Below are positions 16,335 through 26,335 of a DNA stretch of 40,022 nt, one piece after another (position 1 is the first letter of the stretch; every line of letters starts with the position of its first letter). The notes beneath the pieces were generated by a model. It was not told the origin of the DNA. It did no database searches and worked only from the letters and a program-made list of their open reading frames with translations. The stretch is from Lentilactobacillus rapi DSM 19907 = JCM 15042 (GTDB lineage Bacteria > Bacillota > Bacilli > Lactobacillales > Lactobacillaceae). The stretch covers positions 77,198 to 117,219 of the forward strand of contig NZ_AZEI01000049.1 of assembly GCF_001436255.1 (NCBI RefSeq), in the 5' to 3' direction. The position numbers were made by a program, and so were the translations under genes.

Positions 16335-17678
16335 ATGGCAGAAAATGTGAGTCCAGCTTCATTAAAAGTCAGCTTAACAACAAAAGATTTATTGATTTAC
16401 GGAATTACCTTTATGATTCCGGTTGCCCCATTAGCTTTCTATGGGTCATTTCTACAACCAGCTAACGGCATGGTGGCCTTGGCATATTTAATTGGGATGA
16501 TCGCAATGCTTTTCACCGGTTTCAGTTATGCCACAATGTCAGCGCGTTATCCATTTTCCGGTTCCGTTTATACCTACGTTCAGCAAGGTACCAACCGTGG
16601 ACTAGGCTTCATCGGTGGCTGGGGAATCACCCTAGATTACTTCTTAATTCCAACGATCACTTATTTAATTACGCAATCGTTTGGTGAGTCATTGCTGCCT
16701 GGGGTACCAGGTTGGGCTTGGATCGTAGTATTGGTACTCCTCAACACTTGGGTTAATATCCTTGGTGTTAACGTGGTCACAAAAGTCAGTTGGGCATTGT
16801 TTGCCCTTCAAGGAATTGTGTTGTTGGCATTTGTAATTGGAACCCTTCACTTATTGTTTACCGGTTCGATCCAACCAAACGCCGTTGCCTTTTATAATCC
16901 AGCTCATTTCAACGTTTCTGGCGTTTTACAGGCAACTGGTATTGTTATTGTCAGCTACCTGGGCTTTGATGCCATTAGCACATTATCAGAAGAAGCCGAA
17001 GACCCACACCGTTCAGTTGGTCGGGCCATCATTCTTTCCATCGTCGGGATTGGCCTGTTATTCGTTGTAATTACTGCTTTGGCAGGTTTTGTGGCGCCTG
17101 ATTATCAAAATCTGAATCCTAATACGGCGTTCTTAGGAATCCTGCAGCGAGTCGGTGGTACTTGGTTGGTTAAGTTGGCTGATATCACGATCATCCTGTC
17201 GTTTGGTTTTGCCAGTGGACAGGAAGGCCAGACCGCTATTTCCCGGATCTTGTATGCAATGGGTCGCGATGGCATTTTACCTCGCCAATTAGCTGTTTTG
17301 CATAAGAAATACCGCACCCCGGTCGTTGCGATTGTCTTGGTTGGTGCCATTTCACTTGTGCTTTCTTTGACCTTATCCCAAGCAACGGTTTCCAATTTGG
17401 TTAGTTTTGGTGCCTTGTTTGGCTTCATCTTATTGAACCTGTCAGTTGTCTGGAAATTTTATATCAAGGGCGATCACAGTTCGATCTTATCGGCAATTAA
17501 ATATTTAGTTTCACCATTAATTGGCTTTGGCGTCAGCACTTGGATTTTCCTGAGCTTAACCCCAGAAGCAAAGATCGTTGGGGCGGCTTGGATTGCAGCC
17601 GGCATCGTCATCTTGTTGGTACAAACCAAGCTCTTCACGCAGCGGACACCGGGACTCGACTTTTCAAGCAAGGATTAA
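16335..17678 (+). CDS. APC-family amino acid permease under Met T-box control
   Basis: A 447-residue membrane protein with about 12 hydrophobic segments and the APC superfamily features: a GITFMIPVAPLAFYG first helix, SARYPFSGSVYTYVQQGTNRGLGFIGGW, and FDAISTLSEEAEDPHRSVGRAI after helix 6. It should import an amino acid with protons. The upstream Met T-box suggests methionine or a sulfur-containing precursor as substrate (inference from regulation). The ATG at 16335 follows GGAGG; a GTG at 16320 is less likely. It is followed by the cyclase gene after 17 bases, so the two are co-transcribed. Confidence 0.85.
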   Translation: MAENVSPASLKVSLTTKDLLIYGITFMIPVAPLAFYGSFLQPANGMVALAYLIGMIAMLFTGFSYATMSARYPFSGSVYTYVQQGTNRGLGFIGGWGITLDYFLIPTITYLITQSFGESLLPGVPGWAWIVVLVLLNTWVNILGVNVVTKVSWALFALQGIVLLAFVIGTLHLLFTGSIQPNAVAFYNPAHFNVSGVLQATGIVIVSYLGFDAISTLSEEAEDPHRSVGRAIILSIVGIGLLFVVITALAGFVAPDYQNLNPNTAFLGILQRVGGTWLVKLADITIILSFGFASGQEGQTAISRILYAMGRDGILPRQLAVLHKKYRTPVVAIVLVGAISLVLSLTLSQATVSNLVSFGALFGFILLNLSVVWKFYIKGDHSSILSAIKYLVSPLIGFGVSTWIFLSLTPEAKIVGAAWIAAGIVILLVQTKLFTQRTPGLDFSSKD

Positions 17679-17695
17679 TAAAGGAGAAATAAATC

Positions 17696-18481
17696 ATGAC
17701 AACTAAAACAGCAGAACCAGCAACAACTATTAATAAAACAGAAAATGAACAATTGCTTCAGCAAACCGTTGAACAGTTAAAGAACTTCAAGTGGGTGGAC
17801 TTAACCCACTCATTTGGGCCGGAAAGTCCTCGGTTCCCAGCTTTTGCCAAGCCAAAATTCAATACGATTTTTACCCATGCAGATGGCTTCTTCGTTAAGG
17901 AATATACTTTCCCAGGTCAATTTGGCACTCATTTGGATCCACCGATTCATTTTGATGCTCATCAAGACACTTACGTGGAAGATATTCCGCTTAAAAAGTT
18001 CGTTTTGCCACTGGTCGTCATTGATCGATCAAAAGAAGCAAATGCCAATCCAGATTCTTCATTGAGTGTTGCCGATATCAAGCAATGGGAAAAGAAACAT
18101 GGTAAGATTCCGGAACATTCATTTGTAGCGCTGCGAACTGATTGGGGCAAACGTTGGCCAAGTCAGAGTAAGTTTGAAAATTTGGACGATGCCGGCCAAG
18201 CTCATTATCCAGGCTGGGATCTTGATGCTTTGAAGTTCATCTATGAACAACGAAACGTCACAGCTAATGGTCACGAAACTTTTGATACCGATACGGCAAC
18301 CAAACAGGAAAATGGGTTAGTAGGCGAGTATTATGTCCTGTCACACGGCCACTACCAAATTGAATTGCTGGATAACTTGGATTTGGTTCCAGCTACTGGT
18401 GCCTACATTCATATCTCGGTTCCGAAGGCGGAGAAGGCCCCCGGTTTTCCGGTTCGGGCTTATGCGGTGGTGCCGGAGTAA
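17696..18481 (+). CDS. Cyclase-family metal hydrolase (kynurenine formamidase-like)
   Basis: A 261-residue cytosolic protein of the family that includes KynB and isatin hydrolase. The metal site motif GTHLDPPIHF is at residues 77-86, preceded by LTHSFGPESPRFP. Later segments FVALRTDWGKRWP, SHGHYQIELLDNLDLVP and GFPVRAYAVVP also fit. Members hydrolyse cyclic or formyl amides, but the substrate cannot be told from sequence. It shares the Met T-box with the permease, so a role in using an imported methionine-related compound is a fair guess. The start follows AAAGGAGAAATAAATC. Confidence 0.82.
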   Translation: MTTKTAEPATTINKTENEQLLQQTVEQLKNFKWVDLTHSFGPESPRFPAFAKPKFNTIFTHADGFFVKEYTFPGQFGTHLDPPIHFDAHQDTYVEDIPLKKFVLPLVVIDRSKEANANPDSSLSVADIKQWEKKHGKIPEHSFVALRTDWGKRWPSQSKFENLDDAGQAHYPGWDLDALKFIYEQRNVTANGHETFDTDTATKQENGLVGEYYVLSHGHYQIELLDNLDLVPATGAYIHISVPKAEKAPGFPVRAYAVVPE

Positions 18482-18531
18482 GCAGATTGATAACTCATTA
18501 CCAGGTTGAATATAACAGTTAGTTTGAAATT

Positions 18532-18565
18532 AGGTTCTGCTGATTAATCGGTGGGATCTTTTTTT
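18532..18565 (+). terminator. Terminator after the permease-cyclase operon
   Basis: AGGTTCTGCTGATT pairs with AATCGGTGGGATCT with several G-U wobbles and is followed by seven T residues, 50 bases after the cyclase stop. Confidence 0.65.
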
Positions 18566-18840
18566 GATGATTTTAGGGGGTACTACTGTCAAAAAAATTG
18601 AATTTGGAACTCGATGGTCCATTGAAAATTAACTATCTGCCGTGAGAAATCATTTGCAAACCGTGTCTTGTGAGAGAATGTTTAGGCAGATTATAGAAAA
18701 CGATAATAAGATAATTTAGATGGCATTGAATATTTTACCCATAAGTAATGAATTGAATGATTGACTTGACCATATATGAACAATTATGATGTTCATGAGG
18801 AAAGTTTCGGTAATTTATATTTTTTGTGGGGGAATTTGAT
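18566..18840 (+). promoter_or_regulatory. Upstream region and probable promoter of the 1443-residue surface protein
   Basis: TTGACT at 18761-18766, an 18-base spacer and TATGAT at 18785-18790 form a probable promoter. The leader then holds the GTGGGGGAA ribosome binding site. Nothing else is recognisable in the stretch. Confidence 0.55.
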
Positions 18841-21800
18841 ATGCACATAATTGAGGGAAAACATCAAAGTTTGCAACGGCTAGTGTTGGCTACCATATTT
18901 AGCTTTGTGGTGTTTCTTTGTATGGCGGCTACTTCGTTAAATATTAATGCGGCAACGTCTTTTGATAAAGCTTTATCAAGTACACAATTTCAAAATATAA
19001 GTTCAGCAGGATCTACAAGCACGACAGGGCTAGATTCAAGTCGTTCAGCTGTAATAAGCAATCTAACTGGAAGTGGCGTTCAGTTCCAAAGAGATGAGGG
19101 CCCCTTCTATGCTGGGGATTCGATCCCCCTTATCGCACAAACCAAAGTTCAAGGAACTGGAAATTATTTTTCAAATGGCCATGCCAAAATTTTTATTGAC
19201 AAGAGTATCTTTAGTTCTATATCGCCGACAGACATTGCCAATTCCGCGGATTTGAAAAACGCCCCAACAATTACGAGCGATTCGAACAACTACATTATTA
19301 ACCTGGATTTCAAAACCGTTGCAAGTGGGTCACCAGTTGGAATACCGTTTTTCTTACATTTTAAACCCGGAGCAGTTACTAACCTGAGTAATTATTCGAT
19401 CCCGATTGAGTATACGGACGACAGTGGAAATGTAATCTATACGAATAAGGATTTTAAGGTACAGGCAAAAACGGATGCCCCTAAGCTGTGGTATGTAAAG
19501 TCAGGGATGTTTAAGCTTGATTATACTCATTGGGATGGCGATAAACTTAAAGAAGACTTCAAACCGTCCTACGTAGGAAATGGGCTTATTTATAATAAAC
19601 ATACGGAGCATGGCGAATACACAATTAAGTTAAAACTCCCAGAGGGTTATAAAGTCGGTGTAATAGGTGATGGTGTTTACAATCAAATCGATAACACCAT
19701 AACCAGTCACATGACGCTTAATCAAGGTAACCTTGCTAAGTATGGGACTGATTATCAGGATGATAGTTTTGACTTTTCAATTGTTTATCCCGCTGGTACT
19801 CCCGCCGGCACCACATTGCCACTTGAATACACGCTGACAGGTCCGTCTAATGCTACGGCTCAATCGACCATTGGAATAGATAAAGACGGCCAGCCAACTC
19901 CATATTTTAATGCTTGGAATGGCAAAACTGCCATGTGGAATAATTCTTCGTCATCTTTGACTACTGATGAGGTAACTGATAAGACACCAGTTGTTACCAC
20001 GTTGACTCCCGTTAAATTGAGTAGTCTTGATGGATTGAATTCCCAAGGGAAAACTGGTGATAATTATGCTGAAGTAACAAGTGTAACCGATACGCCTGAA
20101 ACTACTTACCCAATGAATCGTTTAGAAATGGTGGACACTGATGCATTGAGTCAAGCTTTCAAGGACAAGTTAAATGATAATACGGTGACCGCTACGCTAG
20201 ACGGGAAGAGCGTGTCACTTGGATCACTTCAGTACGGTAAACCAATTGAACTTCATGGCAAGCCATACCAAAATATAACGGTTAAGTTTAATTCGCCGGT
20301 TAGATTTGATGCTCCTAGTCAGACGAAATTTCAGATAAAAATAACTGGTAATGTTACTCAAAAGGTAATTGATGACTTTAAAAAGAGTTCAGATTCGAAA
20401 ATCTCATGGACAAATGATATTTCAACTGCATATAGTGAAACGTCTGAGGATAAAACAAGTAAGAGCAATGTGTATCACAATCCGGAAACATCAAAGTCGG
20501 AGTTTAACTTAACCAAACCAGCTCCACCTGAGGTGCCAGAGCCAATAATTATATTTTATAATTGGCAAGGATTGAAAATTATCAGCAATAACGACAATAA
20601 CATTTTGGGAGAACAACCGTTTACAGCTCAATTTAATTTTTCAATAGCTGGGAATAAGGAAGCAAAAATTCAACCAAAAAATGGTAAATTTATGTTGGTT
20701 GTCCCTGATGGAATTGTACTGGCCTCTCCTAATGCAGCCGGATTGGCAAATCTTAAGATGTTTCCAAATTATCAAGGAAGGGGCCAAACTGCAATAATTG
20801 GTGACATTGTTAATCTTGATGACTACGTGAATGAGCCTTTTACCGGGGTTACTTATTCCATTTCACTTAAAGGAAATCCTGATTTAGTCGCTAATCAGTA
20901 CCGTATTGACGGATATCTTGCAGTCGACAATAATAATTGGAAGGTTTTCCCAAAAACCGATTTTCATATTTTTGACCACGATAGAGGTATATGGGATTTT
21001 GGCTTATATCAAAACACCAATGATCCTGACAGTAGATTTTCTGATTCGCAAAACTTTAATTATGTACCAGGAATTGGTTCACTTAATATTAATAAGGTAA
21101 GTATTAAAGATAAAAGTACAGGGGAATATGGTCGTTACGTTTCTGATACCGGTCAAAGTTTGTATCCTGGGGATGAGTTAAAATATGAATCATCTATTAT
21201 CAATAATGGTCAAACACCGTATAATCACTTAGATCTAATTGATGTTCTTCCTTATGATAAAGATCAAAAGATCGGTGACACCGGTGGTTCGACAGCTCGT
21301 GGATCCAATACGTCCGTGCATTTGACAGGACCAGTTACCGGCTTGACGGGTTATAAGGTTCAATATTCTGTGGATAAACCTTCAGCCACGTTAGCCGATA
21401 ATTATAAAGCTATCTTTGTTAGTGCTGATAAGATTACTGATTGGTCTCAAGTGAAAATGATCAGAGTTACCGCAGAGAGTGGAACTGTTCTTTCGCCTAA
21501 ACAAGAGATAACTTTCAATTATCCGGCAGCGTTCGCCAATGATGCTAAGGCCGGCTCAGTTGCCGTCAACACCTTCTTAATGCGTAAAAGTGATGGTGAT
21601 ACTTTACTAGAATCTACCCCGGCAACTGCTCGGATTGCTGAGCCATATTCAGATGTCACAATTCAGTTCTGGGGTAGAAAATCGGATAGTGATGATTACA
21701 AGTCAATCGCCACCCCAATCGTAAAAACAAATCAGCCAATTGGTGAAGCATTCCCGGCTAAAGCATCCGATTTCCCAGCAATCGCCAATTATGTACCAGT

Positions 21801-23172
21801 TGATAATGACGATCATGGCTTGAGTTCAGTTTCAAGCGACCCCACTCAAAACGTCATCAAACTTTATTATAAGTACCAGGAAACTCCTGTGACTCCAGCA
21901 ACAGTTGACGGGACTGCCAAATTTAAAGATGAAGATGGTAATAAGATTGCTGATGATGTTCCATTTGGTTTTAAGGAAGATGAGGGCAAGCCGTACAAAC
22001 TGGACGATAATCAGGCTGTTCAGAAGACTAAGGATAAGTTGGCAGATGATTATATCTTCATTGATACTGATAAACCAACCAGTGGGACATTTGAAAAAGA
22101 TAAACCAGTAGTTATCACCTATAACTTTGTTAAGAAGGGCGCAGTCACGGTTCGCTATGTTGATTCTAACGGGGTTCGGATTCACGATCCGCAAATTCTT
22201 AAGGGCAAACCAGGTGCGCAGTATGATGTTTCTGGTGAGAAGTATCAGCCTGAAATTTCTGGTTACACGCTAGATAAGAACAAGATGCCTAAGAATGCAA
22301 CTGGTCTATTCACAAAAGCTGGTGCCGTTGTCACTTACGTTTATAAAAAGAACGAAATACCGATTAATCCCGTTGACCCCGTCAATCCAGTCACCCCAAT
22401 CACCCCGATTAACCCAACGCCATCTCCACAGCCAACACCGGCTCCTGAACCTAATCCAACTAACAACAAGCAGCCAAGTGTTGTTGCCAAGAAGGGCGAA
22501 GCAGTTTACTCACTAAAGAAGATTTACCTCTACAAAAACAACACCTTCAGTAAGCACGAACGCCTTGCCGGCTACGTCAAAAAGCCCCGTGTCTACCGTC
22601 CAATGTTCGTGGTAACGGGGTATGCACATTCCAAGAATGGCCACTTACGTTATAAAGTGCGGGATGTTAACCATTTGACGAAAAATCGGCATAAGAAAGG
22701 TTACATCACTGCTAACTGGAATTATGTCCGACCAGTTTACTATCAAAGTAAGCACCAGACACTCACAGTGATTAACCCACGTGGCGTCAATGCTTACAAG
22801 AAAGCAAACTTGACTGGCAAGGTTCGCAACTACAAACAAGGCACTCAATTGAAGGTGACTAAATTTGTTCATCATAATCTGACCACCCGTTACGTCTTGA
22901 GTAATGGTCAATACATTACCGGTAACCGTAAGTTAATCCAGATGGGCAAGCAGAAGAGGCCTCGTTACGTTAAGGTGAAGAAAAATATCAATCGTTATAA
23001 GGATGTTAACTTCACAAAACGCAACAAGCACATTAAGAAGGGCACGAAGCTACGAATTAAGAATTACGATTTCTCACATGCTAACAGTGTCACGAAGACT
23101 GGTGCCATGAGATATCATGTTGCTGGTGGTTATGTCACGGCAAATGTAAAGTTTGTTAAAACGACCAAATAG
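18841..23172 (+). CDS. Large multidomain surface adhesin with MucBP-like and DUF5776 repeats
   Basis: A 1443-residue secreted protein. The signal peptide ends near INAATS (about residue 38). A long beta-rich N-terminal region (about 40-570) with DUF11-like and thioester-era adhesin character follows, then a second such region; GQSLYPGDELKYESSIINNG at about 771 fits a DUF11-type domain. MucBP-like modules lie near 938-1010, 1020-1100 and 1101-1169. A Pro/Asn linker (1170-1215) leads to three basic DUF5776-type repeats to the end, which probably bind the wall. There is no LPXTG. ATG 18841 follows GGGGGA; a GTG at 18826 overlaps that site. A likely adhesin; ligand unknown. Confidence 0.85.
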   Translation: MHIIEGKHQSLQRLVLATIFSFVVFLCMAATSLNINAATSFDKALSSTQFQNISSAGSTSTTGLDSSRSAVISNLTGSGVQFQRDEGPFYAGDSIPLIAQTKVQGTGNYFSNGHAKIFIDKSIFSSISPTDIANSADLKNAPTITSDSNNYIINLDFKTVASGSPVGIPFFLHFKPGAVTNLSNYSIPIEYTDDSGNVIYTNKDFKVQAKTDAPKLWYVKSGMFKLDYTHWDGDKLKEDFKPSYVGNGLIYNKHTEHGEYTIKLKLPEGYKVGVIGDGVYNQIDNTITSHMTLNQGNLAKYGTDYQDDSFDFSIVYPAGTPAGTTLPLEYTLTGPSNATAQSTIGIDKDGQPTPYFNAWNGKTAMWNNSSSSLTTDEVTDKTPVVTTLTPVKLSSLDGLNSQGKTGDNYAEVTSVTDTPETTYPMNRLEMVDTDALSQAFKDKLNDNTVTATLDGKSVSLGSLQYGKPIELHGKPYQNITVKFNSPVRFDAPSQTKFQIKITGNVTQKVIDDFKKSSDSKISWTNDISTAYSETSEDKTSKSNVYHNPETSKSEFNLTKPAPPEVPEPIIIFYNWQGLKIISNNDNNILGEQPFTAQFNFSIAGNKEAKIQPKNGKFMLVVPDGIVLASPNAAGLANLKMFPNYQGRGQTAIIGDIVNLDDYVNEPFTGVTYSISLKGNPDLVANQYRIDGYLAVDNNNWKVFPKTDFHIFDHDRGIWDFGLYQNTNDPDSRFSDSQNFNYVPGIGSLNINKVSIKDKSTGEYGRYVSDTGQSLYPGDELKYESSIINNGQTPYNHLDLIDVLPYDKDQKIGDTGGSTARGSNTSVHLTGPVTGLTGYKVQYSVDKPSATLADNYKAIFVSADKITDWSQVKMIRVTAESGTVLSPKQEITFNYPAAFANDAKAGSVAVNTFLMRKSDGDTLLESTPATARIAEPYSDVTIQFWGRKSDSDDYKSIATPIVKTNQPIGEAFPAKASDFPAIANYVPVDNDDHGLSSVSSDPTQNVIKLYYKYQETPVTPATVDGTAKFKDEDGNKIADDVPFGFKEDEGKPYKLDDNQAVQKTKDKLADDYIFIDTDKPTSGTFEKDKPVVITYNFVKKGAVTVRYVDSNGVRIHDPQILKGKPGAQYDVSGEKYQPEISGYTLDKNKMPKNATGLFTKAGAVVTYVYKKNEIPINPVDPVNPVTPITPINPTPSPQPTPAPEPNPTNNKQPSVVAKKGEAVYSLKKIYLYKNNTFSKHERLAGYVKKPRVYRPMFVVTGYAHSKNGHLRYKVRDVNHLTKNRHKKGYITANWNYVRPVYYQSKHQTLTVINPRGVNAYKKANLTGKVRNYKQGTQLKVTKFVHHNLTTRYVLSNGQYITGNRKLIQMGKQKRPRYVKVKKNINRYKDVNFTKRNKHIKKGTKLRIKNYDFSHANSVTKTGAMRYHVAGGYVTANVKFVKTTK

Positions 23173-23174
23173 TT

Positions 23175-23250
23175 GCTAAAAAAGCTCCTTAAGAAAGAAA
23201 CTCTTATAGAACTACATGGAGGAAAGCCAATGAAAGATTTAGAAAAATAC
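23175..23250 (+). pseudogene. Possible remnant of a HigB-type toxin C-terminus
   Basis: In the third frame the sequence reads AKKAP, stop, ERNSYRTTWRKANERFRKIHS and then ends. This is weakly like the end of Gp49/HigB toxins (KKTQKAP..EI..A..R), and it overlaps the start of the XRE antitoxin as a toxin normally would. The evidence is short and the stop in the middle means it cannot function. Confidence 0.25.
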
Positions 23251-23532
23251 ACTCATGACGTGACTGACGACATGGATTCATTTTTTGCCGAAATGATGAA
23301 GGATTCCAGTTATCGTAATGGTGTAAATGCTGAAAAAAACAAACTGGCTAGTGCTGCTGCGGTTTTGGAAGCTCGTGAATCTGCCGGTCTAAGTCAGCAA
23401 GGGCTTGCAGATAAATCTGGTGTCCCCAAAAGCACGATTTCTCGAATTGAGAAGGGAAATAATACTAGTATTGAAACCCTTACAAAAATTGCAAACGCGC
23501 TGGATAAAAAGGTTAAGTTAGTATTGTCTTAA
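23230..23532 (+). CDS. XRE-family antitoxin-like regulator (HigA-type), apparently without toxin
   Basis: A 100-residue DNA-binding protein. The C-terminal half is a clear XRE helix-turn-helix, LEARESAGLSQQGLADKSGV followed by PKSTISRIEKGNNTSIETLTKIANAL; the N-terminal part (FFAEMMKDSSYRNGVNAEKNKLA) is like antitoxins of HigB/Gp49-type modules. The start follows GGAGGAAAGCCA. The upstream neighbour is the large adhesin gene, 57 bases away, not a toxin; at most a degraded toxin end is visible. It may act as a free regulator, possibly of the adhesin gene. A terminator follows. Confidence 0.8.
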   Translation: MKDLEKYTHDVTDDMDSFFAEMMKDSSYRNGVNAEKNKLASAAAVLEARESAGLSQQGLADKSGVPKSTISRIEKGNNTSIETLTKIANALDKKVKLVLS

Positions 23533-23560
23533 TTCCGCAAAAATTGAATAAACACTCAGG

Positions 23561-23592
23561 AAACGTCCGCTTAGTTGAGTGGGCGTTTTTGT
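23561..23592 (+). terminator. Terminator after the XRE gene
   Basis: AAACGTCCGC pairs with GTGGGCGTTT (wobbles included) around TTAGTTGA and ends in a T run, about 30 bases after the stop. Confidence 0.8.
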
Positions 23593-23837
23593 TTATGCAA
23601 CCGATTACAAAATAGTTCAAATCCGTGGACTTCCTTTAAAATTATCAATATAATTTGATTGGTCACATAGCAACAATTGATTGTTTATTTGGAATGGTTA
23701 ATAGAACAGTATTCTGGATTAAGTATTAGTAAACGACTACAGCATTGCTGAAGCGCAGAATTTGCTAAGCATTTGGGGAAATGTTTGGCAAAATTATCAT
23801 GAGATTGTGTAACGAATACCAGAGAGTAGGGGGATTG

Positions 23838-26114
23838 ATGGATATGAATTTTAGGGGAAGAATGCCAGTTAATCAGTTTATTTTATGTTTCGGACTCGTA
23901 ATTGTGAGTACTTTGTCTTTCGGGACGACCACCAGCAGTGGACAGGCAGCTATGGCTGATGATCAAATTTCAAATCCGAATTTAACCACCCAGTTAGCCC
24001 CATCCGCCCAAGCCATGGAAACCGAGACGGGCTGGTGGGATCAGTGTAAATGGACTTTTGACTATGATCCGAATAATCCTCAGTCCGATGCCAACACGCT
24101 GACGGTTGAACCTTCAGAGCGTGGGAACATCTTAGGAAATGACATCCAGCGCCCTGATAATGATAATGTCGGTTCAGGCTTGCCAGTTAGTACTGATAGC
24201 ATTAGTAAAGTCGTTATCAAGCCAGGGGTCATGGCACCAGAGGATTCGATGATGCTGTTTGCGTCCATCAAGGGTTGTAAGGAGATTAGTGGTTTAGGGA
24301 ATTTAAACACATCCTACACCACCTCCATGCGGCGGATGTTCTTCTTTAATAACGACTTAACTTCGATAGATGTTAGTGACTTAAAGACGGATAACGTAAC
24401 GGATATGAATGCGATGTTTTCTGGGTGCGCGAAACTGTCAGAAATTAAGGGTCTCAATCACTTTAATACTGGCAAGGTCACGGATATGAATCAATTATTT
24501 TATGGTGATTCAGCCTTAACTTCAGTTGACTTATCAGGTTGGGATACTTTCAAAGTTCAAGATACGGCCTTTATGTTTTTATCCGATCCATTGTTGAAAG
24601 AGATTAAGGGCGTCGAAAGCCTCAACACGAGTAGCCTCACCAACATGAGTGCTATGTTCTTTGGCTGCAGTAGTTTAACTAACTTGAATTTATCCAAATG
24701 GAATACAGCCAAAGTCACTGATTTTAGCGATTCGTTCGGCGGGATGAGTAATCTCGAAAAATTGGATATTTCATCTTTTAGTAATCCAGCGGCCACTGAT
24801 CCCGATGCGTTGAGCAAAATGTTCTATGAAGATTACAAACTCTGGCGGTTGAGCCTGGGGGCCAACTTCAAATTAGCAGCCAGCGTTGAATTACCAGCCG
24901 TTCCGGGAAATGACAAGCCAATTCCTGGAACCAGCCTCATTAACAGCGATCCGTTTTGGGTTGCTTTGGCTGGTGGGACTGACAATAACCCCCGCGGCAA
25001 ACGTAACTTTTACTCTTCCGACGAGTTAGTGACGGCCCGACCAGCCGAATCAGAGACTTACGTTTGGCAGCAGCAAGCCACCGGTGATCTGACCTCAATC
25101 AAGGTTCAGCCTGAAATCGATTTATTTGTTGGCGATAAATGGAATCCAGAGTTGGGCTTCGTTTCCGCTACCGATTACTGGGGAGATCCGGTTGCCTTTA
25201 AGGCGATTACGGTAAGTGGTGATCGAGTGGATACCAGCCAACCCGGAACGTTTAACGTGATCTATACAAATGGTACCAAGTCAGGGACGACAAAGGTGGT
25301 TGTAAAGAACCGGGTAACGCCACCAACACCAAATCCGACACCGCAACCAGGGCCAACGCCAACCCCGGGTCCAACGCCGCAACCGACCCCTCATCCGGTT
25401 ACTACGGTCGAGCAGCCAGGTACAATTACGAAGAAGGGTGAGGCCGTTTACACCTTGAAGAAGATTTATCTCTACAAGAACAAAGATTTCAACCATCAGC
25501 AGCGGCTTGCGAGTTACGCCAAGAAGCCGCGGATCAATCGGCCCATGTTTGTTGTGACCAATTATGCTAAATCTAAGAACGGTCACTTGCGATACGTTGT
25601 TCGGGATGTCAATCATCACAGTAAGACCGACGGCATGAAGGGGTATATCACAGCAAGCTGGCACTATGTCCGCCCCGTTTATTATCACAGTTCGCATCAA
25701 ACTCTGACGGTGATTAATCCTCGCGGTGTGAATGCTTATCGAAAGCAAAATTGGACTGGTAAGGTTAAGAATTACAAGCAGGGCACGCAACTCAAGGTGA
25801 AAGGGTTCGTCAAACATAACCTAACTACTCGCTATGTCTTGAGTAACGGCGACTACATTACTGGTAACCGCAAGCTGGTCATTGCGGGTAACCAGAAACA
25901 GCCAAAACAGATTAAAACCAAGCGGACCATTTACCGCTATCACAACGCCAACTTTGGCAAACGAATCGGCAAGATCAAAAAAGGAACCATTCTGAAAGTT
26001 AAAAAGTGGGAATATTCCCACCAATTCTCGTTACAAACTTTCGGCGCCAAACGTTATCAGGTGGCTGGCGGTTATGTGACGGCTAATGAGAAGTATGTAA
26101 CGGTTATTAAATAG
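23838..26114 (+). CDS. BspA-like (DUF285) surface protein with Ig-like and DUF5776 domains
   Basis: A 758-residue secreted protein. A signal peptide (ending near GQAAMA) is followed by DUF285/BspA-type leucine-rich repeats from about 168 to 315: units with LTSIDVSDLKTDNVTDMNAMFSGC, each ending in MF or a variant. An Ig-like domain follows (about 416-490, SIKVQPEIDLFVGDKW to TKVVVKN), then a PTPNPTPQPGPTPTP linker, then three DUF5776-type repeats (about 532-758) that should bind the wall. I chose ATG 23838; ATG 23844 or 23781 are alternatives, and the GGGGG site lies at 23829-23833. Probable adhesin. Confidence 0.87.
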   Translation: MDMNFRGRMPVNQFILCFGLVIVSTLSFGTTTSSGQAAMADDQISNPNLTTQLAPSAQAMETETGWWDQCKWTFDYDPNNPQSDANTLTVEPSERGNILGNDIQRPDNDNVGSGLPVSTDSISKVVIKPGVMAPEDSMMLFASIKGCKEISGLGNLNTSYTTSMRRMFFFNNDLTSIDVSDLKTDNVTDMNAMFSGCAKLSEIKGLNHFNTGKVTDMNQLFYGDSALTSVDLSGWDTFKVQDTAFMFLSDPLLKEIKGVESLNTSSLTNMSAMFFGCSSLTNLNLSKWNTAKVTDFSDSFGGMSNLEKLDISSFSNPAATDPDALSKMFYEDYKLWRLSLGANFKLAASVELPAVPGNDKPIPGTSLINSDPFWVALAGGTDNNPRGKRNFYSSDELVTARPAESETYVWQQQATGDLTSIKVQPEIDLFVGDKWNPELGFVSATDYWGDPVAFKAITVSGDRVDTSQPGTFNVIYTNGTKSGTTKVVVKNRVTPPTPNPTPQPGPTPTPGPTPQPTPHPVTTVEQPGTITKKGEAVYTLKKIYLYKNKDFNHQQRLASYAKKPRINRPMFVVTNYAKSKNGHLRYVVRDVNHHSKTDGMKGYITASWHYVRPVYYHSSHQTLTVINPRGVNAYRKQNWTGKVKNYKQGTQLKVKGFVKHNLTTRYVLSNGDYITGNRKLVIAGNQKQPKQIKTKRTIYRYHNANFGKRIGKIKKGTILKVKKWEYSHQFSLQTFGAKRYQVAGGYVTANEKYVTVIK

Positions 26115-26134
26115 AACCAAAATAAAGTGTTATG

Positions 26135-26168
26135 ACAGTCTATCGGCAAATCGGTAGGCTGTTTTATT
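26135..26168 (+). terminator. Terminator after the BspA-like gene
   Basis: ACAGTCTATCG and CGGTAGGCTGT pair with two wobbles around a short loop; TTTTATTAT follows. Confidence 0.75.
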
Positions 26169-26335
26169 ATCAGCAAAATCTAACAGCTGGATAAATTAAT
26201 CAACCCGGACAACCAATTATGAGTAATTTACTCATTCTTTGATAACTAATGAGCATAATAATACCGTTTTACCTATCGTTCTGATAATATATATAGTAGT
26301 AATTGTTGCCATGAATTTAATAAGGGGGAATCGAA

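Noticed and set aside
25281-25817. 178-codon minus-strand frame inside the BspA-like gene
   Set aside because: Lies opposite the DUF5776 repeats; the same kind of shadow appears at 27077 opposite the homologous repeats, so it is due to codon bias.
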